This document shows, one piece after another, positions 53,045 to 62,726 of a stretch of 64,000 nt of DNA. The first letter of the stretch is position 1, and every line of letters starts with the position of its first letter. Position numbers and translations under genes: made by a program. This DNA comes from Bdellovibrio bacteriovorus (GTDB lineage: Bacteria > Bdellovibrionota > Bdellovibrionia > Bdellovibrionales > Bdellovibrionaceae), in NCBI RefSeq assembly GCF_002208115.1, contig NZ_CP020946.1, positions 2,418,001-2,482,000 on the forward strand. Direction: 5' to 3'. The notes beneath the pieces were generated by a model. The model made no database searches and was not told the origin of the DNA. It saw only the letters and a list, made by a program, of their open reading frames with translations.

Positions 53045-54321
53045 ATTTTTTTCAGGGCCTCGCTGAGGTCCTCAATAATGTCATTCACGTTTTCAAGACC
53101 GATACTAAGGCGGATCGCACGCGGATCAATACCGCTGTCGCCGCGCTTGTCATCCGGAATCGCCGAGTGGGTCATAAAGCCCGGAACCTCGATCAGGGTT
53201 TTTGTCAGACCCAAGCTGACCGCCAACGTGATCGAGTATGAATTCTTGGCGATATCATCGACAAACTTCTGACACTTTTTCATGTCACCTTTAAGCTGGA
53301 ACGAAATCATTGTACCCGGAGCAAACTGACCTTCCGGGGATTTCAGATATTTTTTGGCCAGCTTGTATTGCGCATGACTTTTCAGACCCGGATAAGTGAC
53401 GCTGGCCACTTTCGGATGAGCTTCCAGGAATTTTGCCACTGCTGTTGCTGAAGCCTGCTGCTGTTCAAAACGGATGGCTTGGGTGGAAATACCGTACACC
53501 AGAATGTGCCAGGCTGAATACGGATGGATGATCGCACCAAAATCTTTGCGGGCCACGCGCAGGATGCTTTCATGCGCTCTCGGGGCAATCACCGCCCCGC
53601 CCATCTCGGTACCGAAGCCGGAGATATTTTTGGTCAGACTCTGAATCACAAAGTCCACGTTCCATTCCACCGGACGCAGGGCCCATGGTGTCGCGAATGT
53701 GTTGTCCACCACTGTGTAAATCTGATTGTCCTTGCCACGTTTTTTATTGGCCGCTTTCACCAGGGACGTGATCTTTTCCAGATCAGCGATTTCCAAAATA
53801 GGATTGGATACAGATTCAAAGTACACCACACGCGCGGCAGGGTCCGCCAGTTGCTGCTCAAGACTTTTGAAGTCATTCACGTCCATCAAATGCGTGGAAA
53901 TATTCAGTCGCGGCAACCAGTTCGTCAAAAGACTGTAAGTGCATCCGTACAAAGTTTTATGGGCAATGACCTTTTGACCGGAAGAAAGAAGTGACATCAG
54001 CGTGGAGGCAATCGCCCCCATACCACTTCCGAAGGTAACCGCGCACTCGCCTTTTTCCAGAAGAGCCAGTTGGTCTTCCAGCATTTTGGTGGTCGGCTCT
54101 TCGAGACGGTCATAGATCCAAATCGGTTTTTCCTCGCCCTTTTGCGCGCCGAAAGTGCTAAAGCCTTCTGCCCCCCGTTGCAACGACTCCAGACGGAACG
54201 TCGTTGAAGCTGTCATCGGTGGAATCAAATGATGAGAAAACTCCCAGGATTTGGAAAGGAACTCACCGTGAATGGCCTGCGTGCGCGGTGATTTGGATTT
54301 GGCCGTCTTTTTTTTGGTCAT
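53041..54321 (-). CDS. PLP-dependent Cys/Met metabolism enzyme (methionine gamma-lyase/cystathionine lyase type)
   Basis: This is a 426-residue fold-type I PLP enzyme. The Schiff-base lysine is Lys231 (QSLTKNISGFG). The PLP-phosphate loop is FGSGMGAI, and YDRLEEPTTKMLE contains the arginine that helps bind PLP. The family (PF01053) includes methionine gamma-lyase, cystathionine gamma-lyase and O-acetylhomoserine sulfhydrylase. I cannot tell which reaction runs. A Lys-rich N-terminal extension of about 14 residues is unusual. It is a single gene preceded by a GGGGG tract. Confidence 0.9.
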   Translation of the reverse strand: MTKKKTAKSKSPRTQAIHGEFLSKSWEFSHHLIPPMTASTTFRLESLQRGAEGFSTFGAQKGEEKPIWIYDRLEEPTTKMLEDQLALLEKGECAVTFGSGMGAIASTLMSLLSSGQKVIAHKTLYGCTYSLLTNWLPRLNISTHLMDVNDFKSLEQQLADPAARVVYFESVSNPILEIADLEKITSLVKAANKKRGKDNQIYTVVDNTFATPWALRPVEWNVDFVIQSLTKNISGFGTEMGGAVIAPRAHESILRVARKDFGAIIHPYSAWHILVYGISTQAIRFEQQQASATAVAKFLEAHPKVASVTYPGLKSHAQYKLAKKYLKSPEGQFAPGTMISFQLKGDMKKCQKFVDDIAKNSYSITLAVSLGLTKTLIEVPGFMTHSAIPDDKRGDSGIDPRAIRLSIGLENVNDIIEDLSEALKKI

Positions 54322-54386
54322 GGGACCCCCACAAAATGTATGGGAATCACTAGAGCACAGGTTCTAATTGAAGGAAAGCTCTACTC

Positions 54387-55061
54387 TCAGGCCCACGACG
54401 CAGCGGTAAATGGAACGTCTGTGCCCAGGCAATCCACGCCGATACGCTTCATTTTCCGGAAGGTCGCTTCGTCATTGGCATTCCAGGCCGTGACCGTAAA
54501 TCCCGCCGCATGGCATTCAGAAACCAGTTGCTGATCAATCCAATTCACGCTTAAGGAAATCCCCTGCGCCCCGGCGCTTTTCATAATTTCCACGGGATTC
54601 AGTGGCAAACCAAAGAGCAGACAGGTTGTCCGGATCGAAGAATGATCCCGAAATTCACGCAGCCAGCGATGGTTGAAAGAAATGACGGTCAGTTTTTCAG
54701 ACAAAAAATTCTTGCTCAGCAGTTCCGCCAAAGCTTTAAAATTCCCCGGGGACTTCACCTCGATCTGCAACTGGACTGGAGCGTTTTGAAAAAGCTCCAG
54801 AACCTGCTCCAACCGCGGCAGCGGGTCGCCCTCTTTTGTGCGAACCTTTGACAGGTCCGCCCAGGTGCAGGCATCCAAACGGCCCGTGCTGGTGGTAGTG
54901 CGATCCAAAGTGTCGTCGTGATGAACCACCCAAACGCCGTCCTTGGATTCATGGATATCGAATTCCACGGCCGCGACGCCGGATTGCAAAGCAAACTCAA
55001 AAGAACGCAAAGTGTTTTCTGGCGCCCGGTCCCGAGCCCCGCGATGTCCCATCAATTTCAT
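54387..55061 (-). CDS. Glycerophosphodiester phosphodiesterase
   Basis: This 224-residue cytoplasmic-type (no signal) GDPD cleaves glycerophosphodiesters to glycerol-3-phosphate and an alcohol. Catalytic landmarks are GHRGARDRAPENTLRSF, EFDIHESKDG, VVHHDDTLDRTT and QIEVKSPG. It resembles UgpQ. Divergent from the yaeQ-type gene, 67 bases apart. Confidence 0.92.
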   Translation of the reverse strand: MKLMGHRGARDRAPENTLRSFEFALQSGVAAVEFDIHESKDGVWVVHHDDTLDRTTTSTGRLDACTWADLSKVRTKEGDPLPRLEQVLELFQNAPVQLQIEVKSPGNFKALAELLSKNFLSEKLTVISFNHRWLREFRDHSSIRTTCLLFGLPLNPVEIMKSAGAQGISLSVNWIDQQLVSECHAAGFTVTAWNANDEATFRKMKRIGVDCLGTDVPFTAASWA

Positions 55062-55128
55062 GGCGCCATTGAATCAAAAAAACCTGTATCGGGGCAATCT
55101 TTTCTCGCTTTCACTGGGGAAAACTCCT

Positions 55129-55695
55129 ATGCTACGCCCCATGGCACAACCCTCCAAACTGTACCGGTTTCGGATTGATCTTTCCGACATCGACCGCGGT
55201 ATTTATGAACAGCTTGATTTCCGTCTGGCGATGCATCCGTCGGAATCCATGCCCTATTTGCTGACGCGGGCTCTGGCTTATGCCTGCAACGTTACCGAGG
55301 GTCTGGAGTTTTCCGCACAGGGTTTGGGTGATCCCGAGTCCGCAGCCCTCAGCCACAGTGATGCCACCAGCGGCAGAACTCTTTTGTGGATAGAAATTGG
55401 AAATCCCAGTCCGAAAAAACTGCACAAGGCTTCAAAAGCCGCGCAAGCCGTCAAAGTTTACACTTACAAAGACGCCTCCCAGATACTGCGCGATTGTGAA
55501 AAAGAAAATGTGCACCAACCCGAAAAAATTGAAATCTGGCAGTTGGATGACAAATTTCTGACAGCCCTGGGGGAAGAAAGCTCGCGTGAGTTCCGCTTTG
55601 GCTTGATGGTGCAGGACGGTTCGCTGACCGTCTCCCGCGGCGAAGAAATTCTGAACAGTGAATTTAAAAGGTACTATCTGAAAGATCCCGCATGA
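55129..55695 (+). CDS. yaeQ: YaeQ family protein
   Basis: This is a 188-residue protein of the YaeQ family, which has a PD-(D/E)XK-like nuclease fold of unknown role. Recognisable stretches are KLYRFRIDLSDIDRGIYE, LRLAMHPSES-type and LLWIEIGNPSPKKLHKASK. The start at 55129 has GGGG eight bases ahead. An ATG at 55141 is equally possible. The stop overlaps the next start by four bases (ATGA), so it is coupled to the pseudouridine synthase. Confidence 0.92.
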   Translation: MLRPMAQPSKLYRFRIDLSDIDRGIYEQLDFRLAMHPSESMPYLLTRALAYACNVTEGLEFSAQGLGDPESAALSHSDATSGRTLLWIEIGNPSPKKLHKASKAAQAVKVYTYKDASQILRDCEKENVHQPEKIEIWQLDDKFLTALGEESSREFRFGLMVQDGSLTVSRGEEILNSEFKRYYLKDPA

Positions 55696-56411
55696 GCAGC
55701 GAAAGCCCTTTGAAAATCATCTATCAGGATGAAAACTTTTTTGCCATCGACAAGCCGTCAGGATTCTTTGTGCATCCGCCGGAGCTGTCTCCGTATCCCG
55801 TTCCCAAAGAACGCATTTGCCTGTGGCACTTGCGCAAGATGTTCAGAAAAGACGTCTTTCCGGTGCATCGTCTGGATGCGCCGACCAGCGGGATTGTCCT
55901 GTTTGCGATGAGCCGTCAGGATGCGCGTGAACTCAATTTTCTTTTTGCGGAACGCCGGATGCATAAAACCTATCATGCCGTGGTACGCGGTTTTGTGCCC
56001 GCGTCCGGCAGCATCGACTTGCCTCTGGAAGTCGATGAAGGACAAAGCATTGTCGAAGCCCAAACGGTGTTTCACAGTCTGGCACAAGTGGAACTTCCCT
56101 ATGCAGTAGGTAAAAAATATCCGACTTCACGCTACTCTCTGGTTCAGGCTCATCCGGTGACCGGCCGCTGGCATCAGATTCGTCGTCATTTTGACCGCAT
56201 TGCGCACCCGCTGTTGGGAGACATCGAACACGGTGATTCTCATCACAATCGCTTCTTCAGAGACACTTTAAACATCAAAGGACTGTGTTTGAAGGCAACC
56301 AAGATCGAAATGGACAGCCCGTGGAACGGAAAACCCGTCGTCATTGAGGCTCCGCCGTGTGAAAAATGGGATCAAATTCATAAGCTGTTCTCTTGGCAGC
56401 CTCCAACATGA
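55692..56411 (+). CDS. RluA-family tRNA pseudouridine synthase, TruC-like
   Basis: This is a 239-residue pseudouridine synthase without an S4 domain. The catalytic Asp62 is in VHRLDAPTSGIVLF, the family motif in full. DKPSGFFVHPPE and HPVTGRWHQIRRH follow the TruC pattern (tRNA position 65 in characterised TruC). It is translated with yaeQ. In contrast with the gene at 16223, the motif is canonical. Confidence 0.9.
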   Translation: MSSESPLKIIYQDENFFAIDKPSGFFVHPPELSPYPVPKERICLWHLRKMFRKDVFPVHRLDAPTSGIVLFAMSRQDARELNFLFAERRMHKTYHAVVRGFVPASGSIDLPLEVDEGQSIVEAQTVFHSLAQVELPYAVGKKYPTSRYSLVQAHPVTGRWHQIRRHFDRIAHPLLGDIEHGDSHHNRFFRDTLNIKGLCLKATKIEMDSPWNGKPVVIEAPPCEKWDQIHKLFSWQPPT

Positions 56412-56461
56412 AGCCGATGCAATTTGCCTAAAGAACACCGCCCTTGTAATATCACAGACAA

Positions 56462-58600
56462 ATGGCGAACAAAGCGGATCTTCCATCCATCACATCGAAC
56501 AACTCCAATTACGAATCCCTGGATTTGGCTGTTCGAAAAATTGATCTTATCTATCGCCAAAGCATCAATGGCGTGATCGTTATTTTCGCCAATGCCGCCG
56601 CCTTTCTGTATATTTCCTGGAACAATGTATCTCATGCCTTTTCCCTGACTTGGGTGGCGGTACTGCTTACTTCCGTGTTGATTCGCCTGTCCATGTTGTA
56701 TCGCTGGAAACGCGTAAAACCCACCTTGCGCCACGTGGATGAAACTCACTTCTGGCATCGCGCCATGTGCGGACTGCTGCTGGTTTCCGGGCTTTGTTGG
56801 GCGGCGGTGGGTTTGGTGGCGCCTTTTGGTTCGACCCCCCAGCAGATTCTGACCGCCCTTCTGGTGTGTTCGATGTCTGCAGGGGCCATGATCACTTATG
56901 TTTCTTCACGAGTCGCCATGATGTGTGTGGTGGCACCGGCAATGCTGGGTTGGGGAATTGGGTATGTGACATCGGGACAACCCCATCATCTGTTGGTGGG
57001 AATGCTGGTGATGGTGTACTGCGGTCTGATGATTGTCATGGGTAAAAACCTGAATCAGGCGATCATCAAACTTCTGACCATGGACACCAGGCTGCAAAAG
57101 AATGAAGAACATCTGCGCATGTCCATGGCATCTTCCGATGCTTTGACCTGGGACTGGGACATGGCGACGGACAGTCTGCACTGCGAAGGAAATGCCTCGT
57201 TGTTCCCCGATGGCACTGAACAACTGAAAGCTTTGCTGAAAGAAAATCGTCACGCCACTCTGGAGCTTGATACAGAGGCGATCTTGACCGACACCTTTGG
57301 CTCCGCCCGCCACGTGGCTTTGAAGGGGCGCTTCTATCGCAACCCCGACAATGTTCCTTACCGTGCCACTGGGATTGCCTGGGACATCACCACGAAACGC
57401 AATGAAGAGCTTTTGCGCCGTGAACGCGATCTGCACGAAGCGGCCAACAATGCAAAATCCGTTTTGCTTGCCAACGCCAGCCACGAAATTCGCACTCCGC
57501 TGGCGGCCATTCTGGGATTTGCCGACACCCTTTTGCGCAATCCGCATCTGGATGAACAAAGCCGCCGGGATGTTCAGTCCATCCACCGCCAGGGGAACTT
57601 TATGGCCTCTTTGGTGAATGATCTGCTGGATCTTTCAAAAATTGAAACCAACCGCCTGTACATCCAAAAAGCCCCGATGAATCCCGCGCGGGAACTGGAA
57701 GACTCTTTAAGTGTCATTCGGTCGGCTCTGGAAGATCAAAAACATGACATCCAGATTTACTATGAATCCCAGATCCCTGAAATCATCGAATCGGATTCGG
57801 TGCGCTTCCGTCAGGTGCTGATCAACCTTTTATCCAATGCCGTGAAGTTCACCCATGAAGGAGCGATCACCGTGCGCGTGGCTTTCTATTCAGACATGAA
57901 CAACAGCGGGCATCTGACAATTTCTGTGACAGACACCGGGATGGGCATGGATGAGGCCACTCAAAAAAACCTGTTCCAGCCTTTTGTGCGCGGGGAAAGT
58001 GCCGAGGTTCAGCGCGTGCAGGGCTCGGGTTTGGGGTTGGCCCTTTCAGAACGTCTGGCGCGCATGATGAACGGCCGTCTGCGCCTGGTGAATTCGGAAC
58101 TGGGCAAAGGCAGCACCTTTGAACTTTCCCTGAATGTCGGACCGGTGCAAAATCTGAAACTTGTGGCCCCTTCCAAACACAAGATCCAGGCTTTGGACCG
58201 CGTGAAGATCGCAAAGGAAACCGGCTTCCTGAAAGACCGCCGGGTCCTGGTGGTGGACGATTCTGAAGATTTGCGTGTGCTGATGAACCGCTATCTGAAA
58301 AAGCAAGGTGCCGACGTCGACACCGCTGAAAACGGAGAGGAAGCCGTCAACAAAGCCATGGCCAACCCTTTTGATGTTATTCTGATGGATATCAAAATGC
58401 CGGTCATGGATGGCTATAAGGCCACCACCCAGCTTCGCACCAAGGGTTACACCCGTCCGATTGTGGCCCTGACCGCGCAAGCCAGCGTGGAAGGTCAGAA
58501 AAAATCGATGGAGTACGGATTCGACGGATACTTAAGCAAACCCGTCGACATGAACCTGCTGAACGATATTCTGACCCGGGTACAAGGGCCACTGAATTAA
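56462..58600 (+). CDS. Membrane hybrid sensor histidine kinase
   Basis: This is a 712-residue sensor with about six hydrophobic segments in the N-terminal 200 residues (integral membrane sensor), a PAS-like segment (about 215-310), HisKA with phospho-accepting His341 (ASHEIRTPL), HATPase (GSGLGLALSERLA) and a C-terminal receiver domain with phospho-acceptor Asp643 (LMDIKMPVMDG). No response regulator lies next to it, so it may relay to a phosphotransfer protein elsewhere. Its stop interlocks with that of the next, convergent kinase. Confidence 0.93.
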   Translation: MANKADLPSITSNNSNYESLDLAVRKIDLIYRQSINGVIVIFANAAAFLYISWNNVSHAFSLTWVAVLLTSVLIRLSMLYRWKRVKPTLRHVDETHFWHRAMCGLLLVSGLCWAAVGLVAPFGSTPQQILTALLVCSMSAGAMITYVSSRVAMMCVVAPAMLGWGIGYVTSGQPHHLLVGMLVMVYCGLMIVMGKNLNQAIIKLLTMDTRLQKNEEHLRMSMASSDALTWDWDMATDSLHCEGNASLFPDGTEQLKALLKENRHATLELDTEAILTDTFGSARHVALKGRFYRNPDNVPYRATGIAWDITTKRNEELLRRERDLHEAANNAKSVLLANASHEIRTPLAAILGFADTLLRNPHLDEQSRRDVQSIHRQGNFMASLVNDLLDLSKIETNRLYIQKAPMNPARELEDSLSVIRSALEDQKHDIQIYYESQIPEIIESDSVRFRQVLINLLSNAVKFTHEGAITVRVAFYSDMNNSGHLTISVTDTGMGMDEATQKNLFQPFVRGESAEVQRVQGSGLGLALSERLARMMNGRLRLVNSELGKGSTFELSLNVGPVQNLKLVAPSKHKIQALDRVKIAKETGFLKDRRVLVVDDSEDLRVLMNRYLKKQGADVDTAENGEEAVNKAMANPFDVILMDIKMPVMDGYKATTQLRTKGYTRPIVALTAQASVEGQKKSMEYGFDGYLSKPVDMNLLNDILTRVQGPLN

Positions 58601-61191
58601 AGTTCCGCATCACGCGAAGACTGTTGTTTTGAAAAATCCAGACTGAGCACACGTTTTAACTCGGCCCGATCCAGGGGTTTTTGCAGATACCCGTCAAACC
58701 CCGCAGCCAGACATTTTTCCCGATCCCCCTTCATCGCATGGGCTGTCAAAGCCACAATGGGTCCACGATATCCTTGTGTGCGCAGTTTTTTAAGCGCCTG
58801 GAAGCCATCCATCTCGGGCATCTGAATGTCCATCAGAATCAGACTGAAGGGTTTCTCCAGCGCCTTGCGCACAGCTTCGGCCCCGTTGGCAGCCGTCTGG
58901 ATGCGGTTTTCCGGAATCCCTGCGCGGATGATAAATCTTTTAAAAAGTTCCCGACTATCCATGGCATCGTCCACCACAAGAACGGTTTCCACCTTGCGGG
59001 AAGATGCCGGGATGGAGTCGGTGGAGGTCTTTGGCACATACACACGTTGAGTCCCTGTGACCTCTTTGCCTAAAATGGAAATCAGGAAGCTGCTGCCGAT
59101 CCCCGCGGAACTGGTGTTCAAAATCACATCCCCGCCCAGCAGACGCGCAAGTTTTCTGGACAGAAACAGCCCCAGTCCCGTTCCCCCAAAACGCCGCGTG
59201 GTAGAACTGTCGGCCTGGGAAAATGGTTGAAATAAATTGTTTCGCTGTTCAGCGGAAATCCCGATGCCCGTATCAGTGACCAGGAATTCGATGCGTTGAT
59301 GTCCACCGCGGCGCCTGCCGTTGCGTGAGCGGGCCTCCATTTCGACGTACCCGGAATCGGTGAACTTGATGGCATTTCCGATCACATTAATCAGAATCTG
59401 GCGCAGCCGGGTGGGATCTGACTGAATCTTTTGCGGCAAGGACCCCAGACGCAGTCGCAGCTCAATTCCCTTTTCCTCGGCCCGGCCACGCAGCAGATGG
59501 ATCACATCATGCAAAAGATCCGGCAGATCAAAGACAATGCTTTCGATCTGAATGCGCTCGGATTCCACTTTCGAAATATCCAAAATCTCATCCACGATAT
59601 GCAGCAGTTGCTGCCCGTTGCGCAGCACTGTCTCGACAGCTTCTTTCTGTTCTTCGCGCAAACTTTCATCTTCTTTCAGAATTTCAGCAAACCCCAGCAT
59701 CGCCCCCAGCGGGGTGCGAATCTCGTGACTGACATTGGCCAGGAACGCCGTCTTGGCCCGGCTGGCCTCCTGCGCCCGATAATATAGCCGGGAATTTTCA
59801 ATCAACACCGCCAGCCGCCGGCCAATTTCTTCGGCCATACTTTGATCAATCGGAGAAAAGTGCCGGCCGGGCGTGGTCGAAATCAGGCTGATAACCCCCA
59901 GTGGTTTTTCATCCCGCAACAGGATCGGCACTGTCATAAAGGCTTCCGCATGAATCGGGCGTTCCGTCAGGGCGGCCTCGGGACCGAAAGCGGACTTCAA
60001 AAACTGGTCCAAATCCACCCCGTTGATGATTTCTGTTTTGCGCGATCGAATCACACTGGCCGCCCCATAAGTGCCGTCCCAGCGCATCGGAAACTTTTCC
60101 CGCCAGCTCTGAATAAATTCGCTGTCTTCGGAATTCTTGGCGGCGATCTGGGTGTGGGAAATCTCAAGCCCCTCTTCATCCATTAGATCCACTATGCAAA
60201 TGTCCGCCAAAGTCGGAATCGATTTTTCAGTGAAGGCTTTTAAAATATTATCCAGATCAAATGACTGGGTCATGGCGAAGGTCAGATCCGACAAAAAACC
60301 CATCTGCTGGGCACGAAGTTCAGCCGCACTGCGAGCGATTTGCTCTTTCACCAGAATGGCGCGCTGTCTTTCCGCTTTTTTCAGTTCAGTGATGTCCTCG
60401 GAAGCACCCAGCAAGTACTGAGGCCGTCCTTCTTTGTCAAAGACCGGAATCTTGCGCGTGTGCAGATAACGTACGCCGTGGGTGGTATTGATTTCCTCTT
60501 CGGGAATGTCGACAATTTTTGATTCCTTTAAAACATCACGGTCTTTCGCAGTAAAAAAATCAGCCTGTTCCTTGGGAAACAAATCATAGTCATTTTTCCC
60601 AATCAGCTCAGACCGGGGAATACCGATCAGATCCTCACCCGCCTTGTTGAAACGGACGAAACGCAGATCCCGGGCATCCTTGACAAATATCATGTTCGGC
60701 ATGTTTTCAAAAATCGCCGACAGAAAAGACTCTGATTCCACCAATTGCCGGGTGCGTTCAGCCACGCGCTCTTCCAACAGAACTTTGGCCTCCTCAAGCT
60801 TTCTTTCGCTTTCTTTTTGTTCCGTAATGTCCTGAACCAGAGTGATCACAGTGCCGTCTTCAAACATCGTCAGACCCAGGCGCACCGCCACCAGATGTCC
60901 GTCTTTATGAATATACTCCTTTTCAAAAACCGGAACAGAACGCTGGGTTTTCAGAAGCTCTGCGACCTTCAGGCTCTGCTCCAGATACTTGGGATGGGTC
61001 AGGGTTTTCCAATTCAGCCTCCCCGCCTTCAGGTCTTCACGGGTATAGCCGACCATTTCCAAAAAATAGTCGTTCGCATCCAGGATCTGACCGTTCATGT
61101 TCGTGGAAAGGATGCCCACCATTTTTGAATCAAAAATGGTCTGATAGCGACGTAACAGTTGATTGTTCTGTTCCTGTTCTGCTGGCATCAA
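58597..61191 (-). CDS. Cytoplasmic hybrid sensor histidine kinase with PAS and GAF domains
   Basis: This is an 864-residue protein with no membrane segment. It has two PAS domains (about 12-125 and 148-265), a coiled linker, a GAF domain (about 300-465), HisKA with His489 (NVSHEIRTPLGAML), HATPase (GTGLGLFLSRKLA) and a receiver with Asp788 (LMDIQMPEMDGF). It should sense a soluble signal or redox state. AGGGAG lies before the ATG. The receiver resembles that of the convergent kinase. Confidence 0.93.
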   Translation of the reverse strand: MMPAEQEQNNQLLRRYQTIFDSKMVGILSTNMNGQILDANDYFLEMVGYTREDLKAGRLNWKTLTHPKYLEQSLKVAELLKTQRSVPVFEKEYIHKDGHLVAVRLGLTMFEDGTVITLVQDITEQKESERKLEEAKVLLEERVAERTRQLVESESFLSAIFENMPNMIFVKDARDLRFVRFNKAGEDLIGIPRSELIGKNDYDLFPKEQADFFTAKDRDVLKESKIVDIPEEEINTTHGVRYLHTRKIPVFDKEGRPQYLLGASEDITELKKAERQRAILVKEQIARSAAELRAQQMGFLSDLTFAMTQSFDLDNILKAFTEKSIPTLADICIVDLMDEEGLEISHTQIAAKNSEDSEFIQSWREKFPMRWDGTYGAASVIRSRKTEIINGVDLDQFLKSAFGPEAALTERPIHAEAFMTVPILLRDEKPLGVISLISTTPGRHFSPIDQSMAEEIGRRLAVLIENSRLYYRAQEASRAKTAFLANVSHEIRTPLGAMLGFAEILKEDESLREEQKEAVETVLRNGQQLLHIVDEILDISKVESERIQIESIVFDLPDLLHDVIHLLRGRAEEKGIELRLRLGSLPQKIQSDPTRLRQILINVIGNAIKFTDSGYVEMEARSRNGRRRGGHQRIEFLVTDTGIGISAEQRNNLFQPFSQADSSTTRRFGGTGLGLFLSRKLARLLGGDVILNTSSAGIGSSFLISILGKEVTGTQRVYVPKTSTDSIPASSRKVETVLVVDDAMDSRELFKRFIIRAGIPENRIQTAANGAEAVRKALEKPFSLILMDIQMPEMDGFQALKKLRTQGYRGPIVALTAHAMKGDREKCLAAGFDGYLQKPLDRAELKRVLSLDFSKQQSSRDAEL

Positions 61192-61258
61192 AGCTCCCTA
61201 CCCTATGGTAAAAGAGCTTCCCGCAACCGTCATCGCCCCCTCAAAAGGCTGTCAACAA

Positions 61259-62188
61259 TCACGGTCCATCCAGAAAGGACTGCAGATGTTTCGCGTAAAA
61301 ATCTTTTGATTCCGGGCCCACCCAGCGCAAAGCCTCTTGGGCGCTTTTGCGTGCGGCGGAGAACTGCCCCACAGCGGCCTGTGCCATTGTCAAATTATAC
61401 CAGGCCACGGCAGATTCCGGTTGCAGGGATGTGGCTTTCTGCAAATGACTGATGGCTTCTGAATACTGTTTTCGCGAATAATGAATGTTTCCCAGCCCCA
61501 CATAAGCCGCCAAACTTTGCGGCCAGCGTGCCAGAATACTTTGATAGGACTTTTCAGCTTCGGCACTTTTTCCGACTGATTCCAACGCCGCCGCCGCCGT
61601 AACGTGCGCTCGTTCAGACGCCGTGACCGACAACTTGCCCGGAGGCAGCACCACCAACCCCCAATAATCCCCAAGCTTCCAGGAGCGCTCAAATTTACGA
61701 ATGTCCCAGCGTTTTCCCGCTTCCGGTCCGGAGTGCATGATCACTTCTTCGCTGCCGGGATCAAAGCCGTAGACGATGGCATAATGCCATTGGGGAAGCC
61801 AGCTTAACGCCAGATTTTCAAAAACAATCACCGGATGCCCCGCCCGCACTTCGCGCATCAGATTCTGCACACCCGTCACCGGCAAGGCCATCATGCCCTG
61901 ACGACGGGCGCCGCTTATCATGTCTGTTTGCAAACTGCCTTTCATTCCCGGCGTGTAGACCTGGGAGGTCACCGTCGACACAGACACACGGCTTCCCGCC
62001 CACTGCAAAGCCATGGTGAGTGTCGCCGGGCCACAATGGCCTGCGCTTTGTTCAACAAACGGCACACCGGCTATTTCTGTTTTTTGCGGAACCAACGAAT
62101 GCAGATTCAACGAATCCACCTGCGGAGTTGTGCTGGCACAACCCGCAGTCAGCAGCAAAATTCCTGTTATCTGCCAGATGAATTTCAT
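61259..62188 (-). CDS. PA2778-type C39-like cysteine peptidase lipoprotein with TPR repeats
   Basis: This is a 309-residue lipoprotein (lipobox LTAGC, Cys17). A C39-like peptidase domain spans residues 35-195: Cys52 (AGHCGPATLTMAL) and His135 (QWHYAIVYGF). TPR repeats follow (about 205-300). This matches the PA2778 family of Pseudomonas, always found beside a PA2779-type gene. The pair is here as well. Function is unknown. Cleavage of leader or cell-wall peptides is possible. Confidence 0.9.
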   Translation of the reverse strand: MKFIWQITGILLLTAGCASTTPQVDSLNLHSLVPQKTEIAGVPFVEQSAGHCGPATLTMALQWAGSRVSVSTVTSQVYTPGMKGSLQTDMISGARRQGMMALPVTGVQNLMREVRAGHPVIVFENLALSWLPQWHYAIVYGFDPGSEEVIMHSGPEAGKRWDIRKFERSWKLGDYWGLVVLPPGKLSVTASERAHVTAAAALESVGKSAEAEKSYQSILARWPQSLAAYVGLGNIHYSRKQYSEAISHLQKATSLQPESAVAWYNLTMAQAAVGQFSAARKSAQEALRWVGPESKDFYAKHLQSFLDGP

Positions 62189-62189
62189 C

Positions 62190-62552
62190 TTAGATTCGCT
62201 TAATCAGGAAGATGATCAAGACCACAATGAGGATGGTCACCAGAATGTCGCCTCCGGCCTTGGCTTCCTGCACCTGTTTTGAAAGGTCATTCAGCTCGGC
62301 CACGGACAAGCTGGCCAAACGCTCAGACGCTTCGGCAGGCGAAAGGCCGCGTTGAATCAGGGCTGCCTGAACATCCTCGCGGCTCAGGAAATCCTGCACC
62401 TGAGCTGTGGCCTCCTCCCGGTTCAGCTCTTCAATCAGCGTCGTGGTGGGAATCATGCGGTTGACCTCGGCGAAGGCCACGGCGGGCGCCTGGGAAATGA
62501 ATGCCGCCATGGAAAGCGCACAAACTGATTTAAAAGGTTTAGAAAACAACAT
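62190..62552 (-). CDS. PA2779-type small membrane protein
   Basis: This is a 120-residue protein with an N-terminal signal or membrane segment (AVAFA), a helical middle (QVQDFLSREDVQAALIQRGLSP cut at Pro) and a C-terminal membrane segment (ILVTILIVVLIIFLIKRI). This is the PA2779 family, the usual partner of the PA2778-type peptidase. AAGGAGG lies before the ATG. It ends one base before the partner start. Confidence 0.88.
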   Translation of the reverse strand: MLFSKPFKSVCALSMAAFISQAPAVAFAEVNRMIPTTTLIEELNREEATAQVQDFLSREDVQAALIQRGLSPAEASERLASLSVAELNDLSKQVQEAKAGGDILVTILIVVLIIFLIKRI

Positions 62553-62726
62553 AGAGCAACCTCCTTGTTCAGTCCTATTATACTAAATTCCCCTGCAAAG
62601 AGCGGCAAAGATCCCCGCAGTAATTTGCGAAGTGGCAATAAGTCGTTTTTCAGAGGGGAATCGTCAAAAGAATCGACAAAAAACGGAAATCAGTTTCTCT
62701 GTCAGAGACGTGCTATTCTTAAGTCC

